This document shows, piece by piece, positions 17,464 through 27,024 of a stretch of 37,399 nt of DNA. A program made the position numbers and the translations under genes. This DNA is from Chitinophagales bacterium. Lineage in GTDB: Bacteria; Bacteroidota; Bacteroidia; Chitinophagales; UBA8649. Numbering within the stretch: the first letter of the stretch is position 1; each line of letters opens with the position of its first letter. The stretch lies in assembly GCA_020635975.1 (NCBI GenBank), contig JACJYT010000020.1, positions 1 through 37,399 of the forward strand, read 5' to 3'. The notes beneath the pieces were generated by a model, which saw nothing but the letters and a program-made list of their open reading frames with translations, had not been told where the DNA came from and ran no database searches.

Positions 17464-18561
17464 TTAAATCAAGAATTTGCCATTTTCGTAGACTTTTTCA
17501 CCATCGGCAAAAATTTCTCCGCCATTGGTCATATCGGCTATCATATCCCAATGTATCGCACTATCGTTTTTACCGCCACATTGGTGGTAGCTTTGTCCAA
17601 TAGCCATATGGATAGTTCCACCAATTTTTTCATCAAAAAGAATATTTTTGGTAAATCTATTGATGTTAAAATTAGTGCCCACGGCAGCTTCTCCAAAACG
17701 TCTAGCTCCTGGAATATCAAATACTTTATCCAAAAGTTCTTTACCTCTTTTAGCATCCCATTTAACTACTTCTCCATCCTTAACCTCTAGTCGAATATCT
17801 TCTACCAAGGTTCCCATGTAGATGCTTGGGTGAGAAAATCGAACATAGCCATTTACTGAATTTTCTACGGGAGCAGTATAAACTTCACCAGAAGGCATAT
17901 TGGTTTTTCCATCACTGTTAATCCAAATTCTACCTTCGGTTGAAAAATGAATATCAATATCATTTCCCTTGTAATGTACTTTAGTACATTGGTTTAGATG
18001 TTCTACAATGCTTTCTTGGCGCTTACTCAATTTCTTCCATTCTGCGATAGGATCATCGTAAAAGAGATTGCAAGCATTAAATACAAAATCTTCATATTCT
18101 TTTAAGCCCATGCCTGCTTCTTGAGCACTAGCTTGGGTTGGAAACTGACATAAACTTCGTCTTAAATCATAGCTACCTGTACGCTCCATATAGGTCTTCA
18201 TTAGACCTTTTCTTGCCTCACTGGAAATTTTTCTTTTAGCTGGGTCTATACCCTGACTGTCGTATAGGTTGAATGGGGCTCTTATCACTAAATAGCAATC
18301 AAACTCTTCCATTACGTATTTTGATAAGGGGTTAATCCATTCTAATTGATGCGCTTCACTGTGGTCGAATATGATTTTTTCTTGAGCTTGAATCTCTATA
18401 TCTAAAACGGGGATTCCACCAGCAAGACAAACTTCTTTTACCAATTCTTGAAGTAAGGGTTCCGCCAAATAGGTAGATTTAATAAACACTTTATCTCCCT
18501 TTTTCACTTGTAAGCAATAAGAGCTTAAAAGATGTGCATACTTCTCGTAAATAGTTTTCAT
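17464..18561 (-). CDS. M29-family metalloaminopeptidase
   Basis: A 365-residue cytoplasmic aminopeptidase of the thermophilic aminopeptidase (M29) family. Likely metal ligands and catalytic residues are visible in the expected order: E226 in MPSGEVYTAP, E291 in FGEAAVGTN, H318 in GGTIHMAIGQSY, and H337 and D339 in AIHWDMI. No signal peptide is present. Length is slightly below the usual 400 or so, the difference being in the N-terminal domain. It is the first gene of a unit with the GtrA gene and has a good promoter upstream. Confidence 0.92.
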   Translation of the reverse strand: MKTIYEKYAHLLSSYCLQVKKGDKVFIKSTYLAEPLLQELVKEVCLAGGIPVLDIEIQAQEKIIFDHSEAHQLEWINPLSKYVMEEFDCYLVIRAPFNLYDSQGIDPAKRKISSEARKGLMKTYMERTGSYDLRRSLCQFPTQASAQEAGMGLKEYEDFVFNACNLFYDDPIAEWKKLSKRQESIVEHLNQCTKVHYKGNDIDIHFSTEGRIWINSDGKTNMPSGEVYTAPVENSVNGYVRFSHPSIYMGTLVEDIRLEVKDGEVVKWDAKRGKELLDKVFDIPGARRFGEAAVGTNFNINRFTKNILFDEKIGGTIHMAIGQSYHQCGGKNDSAIHWDMIADMTNGGEIFADGEKVYENGKFLI

Positions 18562-18591
18562 AAATTTTCTTGCTTGGTTTTGTGAGCAGGG

Positions 18592-18623
18592 CGAAGATAC
18601 GATTTGTTAAAGCATTGCGCAAA
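18592..18623 (-). promoter_or_regulatory. Bacteroidota-type promoter for the M29 peptidase gene
   Basis: On the minus strand TTTG (18620-18623), a 20-bp spacer and TATCTTCG (18592-18599, one mismatch to TAnnTTTG) form a plausible -33/-7 pair, 30 bp before the start codon. Confidence 0.5.
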
Positions 18624-18697
18624 ACAACTTAGAACTATGAACTTCTAAATCCAAATTTTTTTTTACTTTGCATGCTAATTTCTAAATACGCTCAACT

Positions 18698-19321
18698 ATG
18701 ATAATTATTGGTATTGCAGGAGGCACAGGATCTGGAAAAACAACTGTTGTTAAGAAGATTATGGAAACTATACCTTCTGGAAGTGTGGCTGTGCTAGGTC
18801 AAGATTCTTACTATAAAGATAATAGCAGCCTTAATTTTGAGGAGCGACAAAAGATTAATTACGATCATCCGAGAGCCATAGATTTTGACTTGCTAATTCA
18901 GCATTTAAAGGATTTAAAACAAGGCAAAGCTATTCATGAGCCCGTTTACTCTTATATAACCCATGCTAGAACTGAGGATTATATAGTAATTCATCCCAAG
19001 GACGTGGTGATTGTAGAAGGTATTTTGGTTTTTACCAATGAGGACTTGCGAGACATGTGTGATATAAAGATTTTTGTTCATGCAGATGCTGATGAAAGAT
19101 TGATTAGAAGAATGCGCAGAGATATTACTGAGAGGGGAAGGGATATTCAAGAAGTATTGACTAGGTATGAAAGTATGTTAAAACCAATGCATAATCAATT
19201 TATAGAGCCTACTATGAAATATGCCGATATCATTGTTCCTGTTGGTGGCGACAATCTGGTTGCCATAGATGTATTGGCATCTATGATTAAAGATAAATTG
19301 AGAGCAGATTTACAAGCATAA
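18698..19321 (+). CDS. udk: Uridine kinase
   Basis: A 207-residue P-loop kinase of pyrimidine salvage that phosphorylates uridine and cytidine. Walker A is GGTGSGKTT at residues 8-16. LGQDSYYKD, NYDHPRAIDFD, PVYSYITHART and VIVEGILVF are the uridine-kinase signatures. The RMRRDITERGRD segment forms the lid region. Length is normal. It is a single-gene unit that ends directly in a hairpin terminator. Confidence 0.96.
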   Translation: MIIIGIAGGTGSGKTTVVKKIMETIPSGSVAVLGQDSYYKDNSSLNFEERQKINYDHPRAIDFDLLIQHLKDLKQGKAIHEPVYSYITHARTEDYIVIHPKDVVIVEGILVFTNEDLRDMCDIKIFVHADADERLIRRMRRDITERGRDIQEVLTRYESMLKPMHNQFIEPTMKYADIIVPVGGDNLVAIDVLASMIKDKLRADLQA

Positions 19322-19351
19322 AAAAAGCCGAGATCTTATCTCGGCTTTTTT
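19321..19351. terminator. Bidirectional intrinsic terminator between udk and the 1594-aa gene
   Basis: AAAAAAGCCGAGAT (19321-19334) pairs perfectly with ATCTCGGCTTTTTT (19338-19351) across a 3-nt CTT loop. The A-tract on one side and T-tract on the other let it terminate both convergent transcripts. The udk stop overlaps its first base and the minus-strand gene's stop begins at 19355. Confidence 0.9.
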
Positions 19352-19352
19352 A

Positions 19353-22300
19353 TTAATTTTTATTTTTCTTTCCTTTTCCCTGATTTTCTTCAAAGTCAAG
19401 TACTTCTTGAGGAATAGCTTGCTGTGGTGCCGGAGAACTATCTTCTGTTTCTTCAACTTCTGTAGTTTCTTCCGTATCGGAGCTATTTCCTTTTTCTTTT
19501 TTCGATTTAGATTTTGGCTCTTCTTGCTCTGTTTCTTCGGGCGAAGTTGGAGCAGTTTCTCCTTCTTCTAAATTAGGATTTTCCTCGGAAGCACCATTTT
19601 CTTCCTTATCCATTGGTTTTTCCATCGGTGGATCAGGAGGAGGTAAGGTCCCCCCATTTTCTAATATTTTCATTCTTTGCAAATAAGCCTTTGCCTTCAT
19701 TTCGTTACCCGCAACATAAACGTAATAAGCATTGTTCTCTCCCTTGATTTTTCTCTTAGTAACATCCACGGCATTGATGCTAGCAATAACATCATCGAAA
19801 GAGGAGGAAATTTCCATAAGGGTGGTAGTAAAGGAAATAAAGACATAATCGTTGAAGGAAGTTTTTAAATAAATGTTCATGTAATCCGAACCCATTCTGT
19901 GTCCGAATTCCAAGTAACCATTTATCTTTTTGTGAATTGCCTTTTCTCCTACGAAAGCTAAACCGAACTTCCCTTTCGAGCGATAAACTCTTTCAACCGG
20001 ATCGTAAGTCATATCAATATCTGTAAATACAATACTTTCTTTGAGATCTTTTGGTCTAGCGAATAAGCCCGTAGAGTTAATCTCTTGGGTCATTTTTTCA
20101 AAAGATTTTGGACTAAGTAATTCTACCCACTGATTTTGAATTTCTTCCTTATCGTAAGATACGTCTTCCAAATCAAAATTATCTTCGTAGAGGTAGTAGG
20201 CAATTCTTTCTAGAACGTTGTTGTCTAGTTCTAAAGGAAGCGCTATACTAGTGGTAAAACTGTATTCGTTTTGTTCCAAATTCGATTTTACTTGTCCAGC
20301 AATTTTTTCATCAATTGCTCCATAGGCCAAAGAGAAGTCTAAACTTCCTTCTGCCTCTATCGTATTTTTCTTAGGATCAAACACGAGAATATTCCCCTTA
20401 ACAGGAAGTTCTGAATTCATTTTTTCTTCGCTTCCAAAAGTATAGATATTATTTATGCTATTGTGTTTAAGAATGCCGTTAGCTTCTATCATAGCAACAT
20501 CTAAAGGTCCGATTTGGTTATTAAGAATGTTGGTGTAAATTGGTTCGATTCCAATTTTATTTACAAAAATTCCAGTCCTGATAGCTTTGCCGGTTGGGTC
20601 TTTTGCTCCATCTAGAGTTAAATTTAAACTCTCTGGATCTACCTTGCCATCCACTTGGAAGAAATCACTCACTACATAGTCATTTTTAAAATCAACCTTG
20701 GTATAGCCTTTTATATTTAGGTTGTCGATAGAAGAGAACATTTCAATATCCCCATAGTATTGTACATCTGGATAAACTATAAAATTTTCGGCCTGACTAA
20801 TTTTCCCTTTGGCATGTATAATATGACTAATAACTTGATTTTTCTTCTTGTCTAGCATGGAAGAATCGGCCAAGATTATTTCAATTTTTGAAAGTTGCAC
20901 AAATTGATCTGGAGTATTTTTAGCTTGATATTTATACATTCCACTTGCATTAATATCATTCTTTCCATTTACAGTTACTTCCACTTGTTCTATAATGTGT
21001 TTTTTTGTAGTAGTGCTTGCTTCAATAGTAGCATTGCTTAGTGGTTGCATTTTGGCCTCTGGTAAAACAACTACCTTGCCTTCATTTGGGATTATTCTAC
21101 TATCGGCTACAAAGATTTCGGATACCCCATAAGCTTCAATAATGGATGTTTCTAAACTGTAATCTGCATTCGTGGCAATAAACATCAGACTGTCTTGATT
21201 CGGATTCATAGAAACAAACGGTGCTCCTGTACTACCTTGTGGAACAGAAAATTTGAGTTGTTTATTATCTATATCCCAAAAGAATTCGTCGATGGTTGTT
21301 ACATACTGATTGTAATTAAACTCGGTTCTGTTTTCGTCGGTATTGGATTTAAAATATCCCGTATTCTTTGTGAAATCTACAGAGGCATTTACGTTAGGGG
21401 TATTAAAAGTTACCTTATCGCCATCAATGGTTTTAATTTTAAGCTCGGCCGTATCGGCTAATAATTCATCCGATTTGAATTGAAATCTATTGGAAATTAA
21501 CTGTGCGTCTTCCCAGTCGGCAATACCAGAACCATGTATACCCTTGTTCGTTATTTCGAGGATACCATCTAGCTTTATTTTATCGCCAAACATTTCAAAA
21601 GGATTGATATTGCTCGAATATGCCACCATACTATCTAAATATGGATACCATTCAATTTTATTATCGGAACTCTTTACCCAAGGAGATTCATATGCCCCTT
21701 TAGATTCTTTAATACCAAAAGTATCGGTTATAGCCATCATAGAATCTGGGTAGAAGGCTATGTTTCTCGATTCAAAAGAAGTGGTTTTATATTTTATTAC
21801 TCCACTTCCTGTTAATCCAGTATTGTTTAAAGTAATATCACTTATAAATTTTCCTTTTCCTTGATACACTTCAAAACCATCCGGGGGAGAAGATAATTCA
21901 AAGCCTAAGGATAAGTCGGATTGAACTTTCAAACTCTGATTTAAATCTGGGAAAATTCCAGCAGAATACAATTTGCCTCCAAATTCTAAATTGCGAATAC
22001 TCAAGTATTTTAAAGAGTCTAGCGTGAAGGGTTCAATTTCATAATAGAATTTATCTCTTGCATAGGTTCCGTTTCTAATACTTGGGTCGTCATAGTATAC
22101 TCTAGATTTATCTAAAGATTCAAAAATTGGGAATTGTGCTAGCTCTGAACTTCCAGATTTATTTATTGGGATATTGATATTTAGAGTTCCTCTTAAACCT
22201 TCCAAAGTAGAATTGATTGGACGCAGAACGGGGTTGCCATAGTTATCAATTTTATCGCCATCGGGAATGTTCATAATCATGGTGTCAATAGTGGGAAGGT

Positions 22301-24137
22301 CCATATTGAAATCTTCATAAAGAAAATGATTGTTTTTACCCCAAAAATCTAGTCTTCCACAAAAGAGTAGTCCATTAAAAAGCATATCTCTATTTTTCTC
22401 AATAGTTATTTTCTGACTATCAGGAAAAAAGTAAGTGCTGGTAGCTATACTAATAGGAACTGTTTTAACTCCTTCTAACTCGAGTGTTCTTTTTGCTAGA
22501 TTTAAGCGAGCATTATCGCCCTTGGTATTGGAGTTAATAAAGATATTATCAAAATCTTTTTTCTTAGCATTAGCTTTTACATAGTGTTCCACTTTTGGGC
22601 GCATGGTTATTAAGTCGGTTTCTTCATTATAAATAATGAAACCTTCTTGTACTAGATTAAAAAGAAGCGGTTTGATTTGTTGCACGGTAAGTTGTGGAGA
22701 TATCTTTTTTGCAAAGACATCTGCATAAATAGTATTGTCTAAATTCATTTCAGCTTCTTTACGCAATATTGAAAGCGGATCATAGCTAACATTACCGCGT
22801 AATTCTTTCATTTTTTGATCGCTAAAATATTCTTTGGATTCGAAGGTGGCAGCTTTAATACCCGAGGTACTAATCGTATTGAGATTCATGAAATCATCAT
22901 TAAGATTCCAGGTAATAACATCTACATTAAATTCTACATTGTGATAGGAATCCGTGAAGCTAGATTGCGATAAACTTCCATCTCCTTTCACCAATTTTAT
23001 CGTATTGTTAGTAAGATTATAAAAGAGATCTATACATGGATGATAGATACTATCCTTATCGAAGTATAAAGATATTTGAGCATTGCTACTACTTATTTTT
23101 TCTGGAAGGTTAATGGTAATAGAATTAGAAAGGGCACTAAGAATCTTTACTTTAGAGTTTTCCTTGTACACCACAAGTAAGGATTTTTCATTTTCTGAGC
23201 CGCCAAGCACTTTAGAACCAGCCAAAGTAAAACCGCCGTAATAAACAACATTTGGAGTTATTTCTTGAGGAGGAACACTTTCGCTATCTGCAACAAACCT
23301 TGGAAATCTAATGGTTTGGGAGCTAGTGCTGGTTGTCATTTTATCATCGAGAGATCCCTTTAAGGAGGTCTTGAAATAATTTTTATAGGTAAATGTAACT
23401 TCGGGTATGGCGTATGCTTGTGTATTGGTATTGATTTGATAAGGGCCAAAACTTGCATAAACTTCATCTTTTGGAAGTCCCGCTTTGAGCCAATTTACTT
23501 CGCCTTTGGTACCATTCCACATTTTTGAGTTATAATCAAAAGTTCCTGCTGTATTTAATATTTTTATGGAGTCGCCTTTAGTCTCCCCTATAATATCGCA
23601 TTGTTCCGAAACCACTATGGGTCCCTCTTCTGCATAGCGTAGCTTAAACTTATCATTGCTCAGCTTCCAGGTTTTGGCAGTACTGAAAAAAATGGCATTT
23701 TCTCTAAATAAAGGAATAGCAAACTCTATAAAATCTAAACTAGACTTGGTGTCTCCTTTCTTAGAATTATTCATTACTTGCATTAAAACACTTTGAAAAT
23801 CGAGCCATTCTGCTCCATTAAGTTCTAGTTTATTTAACTCAAGGTAGTAGCTTAGCATGCTAGAAAGTTGAGGGTAAGCTTTACCTCTCATAAGTAACAT
23901 TTTGTTACTTGCTTGACGTATTTTGTCAATAACAGGGTCGCTAACTAAACCATTCTTAATTTGAGTTTCAAATTCTTTACTTAGATCACTAAGTTCGCTT
24001 CTTTTAGTTTCTGCGAAGAGTTGATTTAACTCCTTAACAAAAAGTGTTTTATCCGCAGAAAGGGTGTCTATAACCTGGCTAATTCCTTGTGAAAAAGCGA
24101 GGAAAAATAAGCTAATAACTAATAATAATTTTTTCAT
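19353..24137 (-). CDS. 1594-residue exported beta-rich protein of unknown function
   Basis: I do not recognise a characterised family. The protein starts with a signal peptide (MKKLLLVISLFFLAFSQGISQ). A helical, charged stretch covers about 25-135. Then come over 1300 residues of beta-strand-rich sequence with loosely repeated blocks of type 'G..GSG.I.y.....s..f.f..d', with SG motifs at residues 777-779, near 869-871 and at about 1065-1066 (steps near 92 and 197, so a period of about 95-98 is possible). Blocks such as 'ADS.......' followed by 'A.G.I' recall LptA/OstA- or AsmA-like beta-structures, an impression only. The last 98 or so residues are Pro-, Glu- and Lys-rich low-complexity sequence ending GKGKKNKN. 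No CHU_C or Por sorting domain is seen. It is the last gene of the glmU-tpiA-prmA unit; its ATG immediately follows the prmA TAG. Confidence 0.85.
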   Translation of the reverse strand: MKKLLLVISLFFLAFSQGISQVIDTLSADKTLFVKELNQLFAETKRSELSDLSKEFETQIKNGLVSDPVIDKIRQASNKMLLMRGKAYPQLSSMLSYYLELNKLELNGAEWLDFQSVLMQVMNNSKKGDTKSSLDFIEFAIPLFRENAIFFSTAKTWKLSNDKFKLRYAEEGPIVVSEQCDIIGETKGDSIKILNTAGTFDYNSKMWNGTKGEVNWLKAGLPKDEVYASFGPYQINTNTQAYAIPEVTFTYKNYFKTSLKGSLDDKMTTSTSSQTIRFPRFVADSESVPPQEITPNVVYYGGFTLAGSKVLGGSENEKSLLVVYKENSKVKILSALSNSITINLPEKISSSNAQISLYFDKDSIYHPCIDLFYNLTNNTIKLVKGDGSLSQSSFTDSYHNVEFNVDVITWNLNDDFMNLNTISTSGIKAATFESKEYFSDQKMKELRGNVSYDPLSILRKEAEMNLDNTIYADVFAKKISPQLTVQQIKPLLFNLVQEGFIIYNEETDLITMRPKVEHYVKANAKKKDFDNIFINSNTKGDNARLNLAKRTLELEGVKTVPISIATSTYFFPDSQKITIEKNRDMLFNGLLFCGRLDFWGKNNHFLYEDFNMDLPTIDTMIMNIPDGDKIDNYGNPVLRPINSTLEGLRGTLNINIPINKSGSSELAQFPIFESLDKSRVYYDDPSIRNGTYARDKFYYEIEPFTLDSLKYLSIRNLEFGGKLYSAGIFPDLNQSLKVQSDLSLGFELSSPPDGFEVYQGKGKFISDITLNNTGLTGSGVIKYKTTSFESRNIAFYPDSMMAITDTFGIKESKGAYESPWVKSSDNKIEWYPYLDSMVAYSSNINPFEMFGDKIKLDGILEITNKGIHGSGIADWEDAQLISNRFQFKSDELLADTAELKIKTIDGDKVTFNTPNVNASVDFTKNTGYFKSNTDENRTEFNYNQYVTTIDEFFWDIDNKQLKFSVPQGSTGAPFVSMNPNQDSLMFIATNADYSLETSIIEAYGVSEIFVADSRIIPNEGKVVVLPEAKMQPLSNATIEASTTTKKHIIEQVEVTVNGKNDINASGMYKYQAKNTPDQFVQLSKIEIILADSSMLDKKKNQVISHIIHAKGKISQAENFIVYPDVQYYGDIEMFSSIDNLNIKGYTKVDFKNDYVVSDFFQVDGKVDPESLNLTLDGAKDPTGKAIRTGIFVNKIGIEPIYTNILNNQIGPLDVAMIEANGILKHNSINNIYTFGSEEKMNSELPVKGNILVFDPKKNTIEAEGSLDFSLAYGAIDEKIAGQVKSNLEQNEYSFTTSIALPLELDNNVLERIAYYLYEDNFDLEDVSYDKEEIQNQWVELLSPKSFEKMTQEINSTGLFARPKDLKESIVFTDIDMTYDPVERVYRSKGKFGLAFVGEKAIHKKINGYLEFGHRMGSDYMNIYLKTSFNDYVFISFTTTLMEISSSFDDVIASINAVDVTKRKIKGENNAYYVYVAGNEMKAKAYLQRMKILENGGTLPPPDPPMEKPMDKEENGASEENPNLEEGETAPTSPEETEQEEPKSKSKKEKGNSSDTEETTEVEETEDSSPAPQQAIPQEVLDFEENQGKGKKNKN

Positions 24138-24971
24138 CTAATTTGCTTTTTGAAAGTGAAGAGCTACCCAATTGTTTTCCATTTTTTCGGAAATTAAAAT
24201 TAGCTTCAAACTTTTGGCTAAATCTAATACTATATCTTTTTGTTCAGCTAGAATACCACTTAAAAGAATGTTGCCATTTAGAGTTAAAAGTTGGAGTAGT
24301 TCCAACAAATTTTCTTGTATGGTTAAAGTAGTGACATTCGCTAAGATAGTATCATAGTTCGTTTTTGGAACCACATGAATATCGCCATATAAGGCATGAA
24401 TGGATTTGCAATGGTTTAATGCTGCGTTTTCCATAGTATTTTCAAAAGCGGGAAACTCAATATCATTAGCTTCGATGCTTGCTGCACCTAGCTTTTCGGC
24501 AAGAATCGCTAATATCCCAGTCCCGCAGCCAAAATCTAATACTTTTTTGCCCTTAAAATCTAGCTCTAACATGAGTTCTATAACCATCTTTGTGGTGGCA
24601 TGATGGCCAGTTCCAAAAGCCATTTTAGGTTCAATAACTAGATCATATTTTGCCCCTGAGCTGGCATGAAATGGGGCTCTTACCTCGCAAATTCCCCCTA
24701 CCTGAATAGCTTCAAAGTTTTTTTCCCATAAGGCATTCCAATTTTTATTTTCTAAGGCTTTATGTTTAAATTGAATGCCCTCAAAAATTTCAAGACTTGC
24801 AAGGGTTTCTTCAACCAAACTTTGCTCAAAATCTTGTTCTGGAATATAGGCTTTTAGTTCATTTTCGTTAGGTTCTTCGTAAGAATCAAAGCTTAAATCA
24901 TTTAATAGGGCTATTAAAATATCATTTTGAGCCTTCGTATTCGTGAAATGAACAATTCTATATTCTTGCAT
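24138..24971 (-). CDS. prmA: Ribosomal protein L11 methyltransferase
   Basis: A 277-residue SAM methyltransferase that trimethylates ribosomal protein L11. The signature IEPKMAFGTGHHATTKM is at 113-129 and SAM motif I VLDFGCGTGILAI at 144-156, followed by EANDIEFPAFENTMENA. The active-site motif usually written NPPY/NVTT-like appears as LANVTT. The N-terminal L11-binding domain is degenerate, as in other Bacteroidota. Its ATG overlaps the tpiA stop by one base (TAATG) and its TAG touches the ATG of the 1594-aa gene. Confidence 0.94.
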   Translation of the reverse strand: MQEYRIVHFTNTKAQNDILIALLNDLSFDSYEEPNENELKAYIPEQDFEQSLVEETLASLEIFEGIQFKHKALENKNWNALWEKNFEAIQVGGICEVRAPFHASSGAKYDLVIEPKMAFGTGHHATTKMVIELMLELDFKGKKVLDFGCGTGILAILAEKLGAASIEANDIEFPAFENTMENAALNHCKSIHALYGDIHVVPKTNYDTILANVTTLTIQENLLELLQLLTLNGNILLSGILAEQKDIVLDLAKSLKLILISEKMENNWVALHFQKAN

Positions 24972-25711
24972 TATATGGCCTTTACTATTTTGATGAATTC
25001 ACTTGCGTTTAAAGATGCCCCTCCAACTAGGGCCCCATCGATATCTTTTTCTTTAAATATTTCTTTGGCATTCGAACTCTTTACACTACCTCCATAAAGT
25101 ATACAGATTTTGTTTGCTAACTCAGGGCTATAGTTTTCAGATATCAGCTTTCTTACAAAGACATGTACCTCTTGTGCTTGTTGTGGACTTGCAGTTTGTC
25201 CGGTTCCGATAGCCCAAATAGGTTCGTATGCTAAAATTACAGAGGATAGATCTTGTGCATTTAGATCTTGAAGTGCCTCTTCAACTTGCGTTTTTATAAT
25301 TTCCAAATAATTTCCCTTGTCTCTTTGTTCTAGACTTTCACCAAAGCATAGAATGGGACTCAAATCATTTTTTATAGCAATCTTTAATTTTGCATTGATG
25401 TCGGTGTTGTTCTCCGAAAAATATTTTCGCCTTTCTGAATGTCCAACAATTACATACTCTACTCCGAAAGAAGCAAGCATTTTACCCGATATTTCTCCAG
25501 TATAGGCACCTTCTTCTCGACTACATAGATTCTGCGCTCCAATTCCTATTCTATCATCTGCTAATTCTTGTGCAGTGCCTAAATGGGTATAAGGCACGCA
25601 AAGCACTGCGTAATCATCGCCAATTAAATTTTTAATATCAATTATTAAATTGATGGCCTCATCCAAACTGGTATTCATCTTCCAATTGGCCACTATAATT
25701 TTTCTTCTCAT
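24971..25711 (-). CDS. tpiA: Triosephosphate isomerase
   Basis: A 246-residue TIM-barrel enzyme interconverting glyceraldehyde-3-phosphate and dihydroxyacetone phosphate. Catalytic residues are K11 in ANWKMN, H91 in GHSERR and E163 in AYEPIWAIGTG. The phosphate-binding ILYGGSV and GALVGGASL are intact. Length is standard. It overlaps the upstream alt-GlmU gene by 4 bp (ATGA) and prmA by 1 bp, so the three are certainly one transcript. Confidence 0.97.
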   Translation of the reverse strand: MRRKIIVANWKMNTSLDEAINLIIDIKNLIGDDYAVLCVPYTHLGTAQELADDRIGIGAQNLCSREEGAYTGEISGKMLASFGVEYVIVGHSERRKYFSENNTDINAKLKIAIKNDLSPILCFGESLEQRDKGNYLEIIKTQVEEALQDLNAQDLSSVILAYEPIWAIGTGQTASPQQAQEVHVFVRKLISENYSPELANKICILYGGSVKSSNAKEIFKEKDIDGALVGGASLNASEFIKIVKAI

Positions 25712-26883
25712 TCTTCTTTAGATTGGTATAAATATTCTATTACCGATTCTTCTTCTTTACTTAGTTTTAAGCCTCTTCTTTCCATTACTCTTTCCGCCAC
25801 TTCCTTTGCTTTTTCTAATTCGAAAGGCACAAAACCTGCAGCCCCTCCCCAACTAAAAGAAGGAATGTATTTGGGAGGGAAATTACTTCCAAATATATTG
25901 GCGAAAACCCCAACAACCGTGCCTGTATTAAACATCGTATTGATGCCACATTTACTATGGTCGCCCATGATTAATCCTAAAAATTGTAGTTTGCTATTAA
26001 CAAAGTTCTTCGTAGCATAGCTGTACATTTTTACTTCACCATAATTGTTTTTAAGATTGGAGTTATTGGTATCTGCTCCGAGATTGCACCATTCGCCAAT
26101 AACCGAATTTCCCAAGAAACCATCATGTCCTTTATTACTATACGCTTGAATAAGAGAATTGTTAAGTTCTCCACCAATTTTACTATACGGTCCGATAGTG
26201 CATGCACCATAAATTTTTGTTCCTAATTTCAAGCTGGCACCTTCACATAAGGCTAAAGAACCTCTTACCATAGAACCTTCCATAATTTCTGCATTTTTAC
26301 CTAAGTAAATTGGTCCCGAGTTGGTATTGAGAATAGAAGCTTCAACTTTTGCATTTTCCTCTAAAAAAATTAGTTTTTCATCTCCAATTACCCTATTGCT
26401 AGAACTAAGCTTTGCACTTTTTCTTCCTGAAGTAAGAAGCTCGAAATCTTGTTTTAATACTTTGTCGTTGTATTGGAACAAATCCCATGGATTATTAATC
26501 TTTATCAATTCATTTGGATACTCCAATTCTTTTTCAAAACTTGTTTTTCCGATAGTAAGTTTAGAAGCAATTAACTGGCCTTTTTGGTATAAGCTTTCCC
26601 CATCATGTAATTCCAAAATTCTTGCCACTAAGGGGGCATTTGGAATATAACTAGAATTAATAAAAACATTTTGTTCTCCAGGAATTAAACTAAAATCGTT
26701 CTGCCAATTTAAATAGCTTTGACAGGTTTTGATTTGTGTTTTGGATGGTAAAAGCCTATCCCATTTTTCTTTTATGCTTGTAATTCCAATTCTCAGCGAG
26801 GAAATAGACTTAGTAAGTGTTAATGGATTTAGACGTATCCAATCTTCGTAATGATCGCTAAGTATAAAATTCATCTTCGACAT
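25708..26883 (-). CDS. Alternative GlmU-family sugar-nucleotidyltransferase / left-handed beta-helix protein
   Basis: A 391-residue Bacteroidota-type GlmU-like protein, expected to act in UDP-GlcNAc formation. The N-terminus has LNPLTLTKSISSLRIGITSI and KEKWDRLL, matching the 'LLPLTFTRPVADIRVGI' start of the alternative bacterial GlmU family (TIGR03991 as I recall it). From about residue 165 to 330 hexapeptide-type repeats build a left-handed beta-helix, with GEWCNLGADTNNSNLKNNYG and MGDHSKCGINTMFNTGTVVG typical of GlmU-like acyltransferases. The start could be 26883 (MSKMNFIL) or the second ATG at 26874. It heads the operon with tpiA, prmA and the 1594-aa gene. Confidence 0.85.
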   Translation of the reverse strand: MSKMNFILSDHYEDWIRLNPLTLTKSISSLRIGITSIKEKWDRLLPSKTQIKTCQSYLNWQNDFSLIPGEQNVFINSSYIPNAPLVARILELHDGESLYQKGQLIASKLTIGKTSFEKELEYPNELIKINNPWDLFQYNDKVLKQDFELLTSGRKSAKLSSSNRVIGDEKLIFLEENAKVEASILNTNSGPIYLGKNAEIMEGSMVRGSLALCEGASLKLGTKIYGACTIGPYSKIGGELNNSLIQAYSNKGHDGFLGNSVIGEWCNLGADTNNSNLKNNYGEVKMYSYATKNFVNSKLQFLGLIMGDHSKCGINTMFNTGTVVGVFANIFGSNFPPKYIPSFSWGGAAGFVPFELEKAKEVAERVMERRGLKLSKEEESVIEYLYQSKEE

Positions 26884-27024
26884 TTGGTAAAAATATGAAA
26901 AACTACTGAATAGTTAATTTAAAGATTTAATGTTTGTAATATTCCTGTTAAATAATTCTATACAGCCTTTCTTATTTTGGAAATGCAGATTTAATTCTTT
27001 AGCTTTAGAAGAGAACTTGGTACT

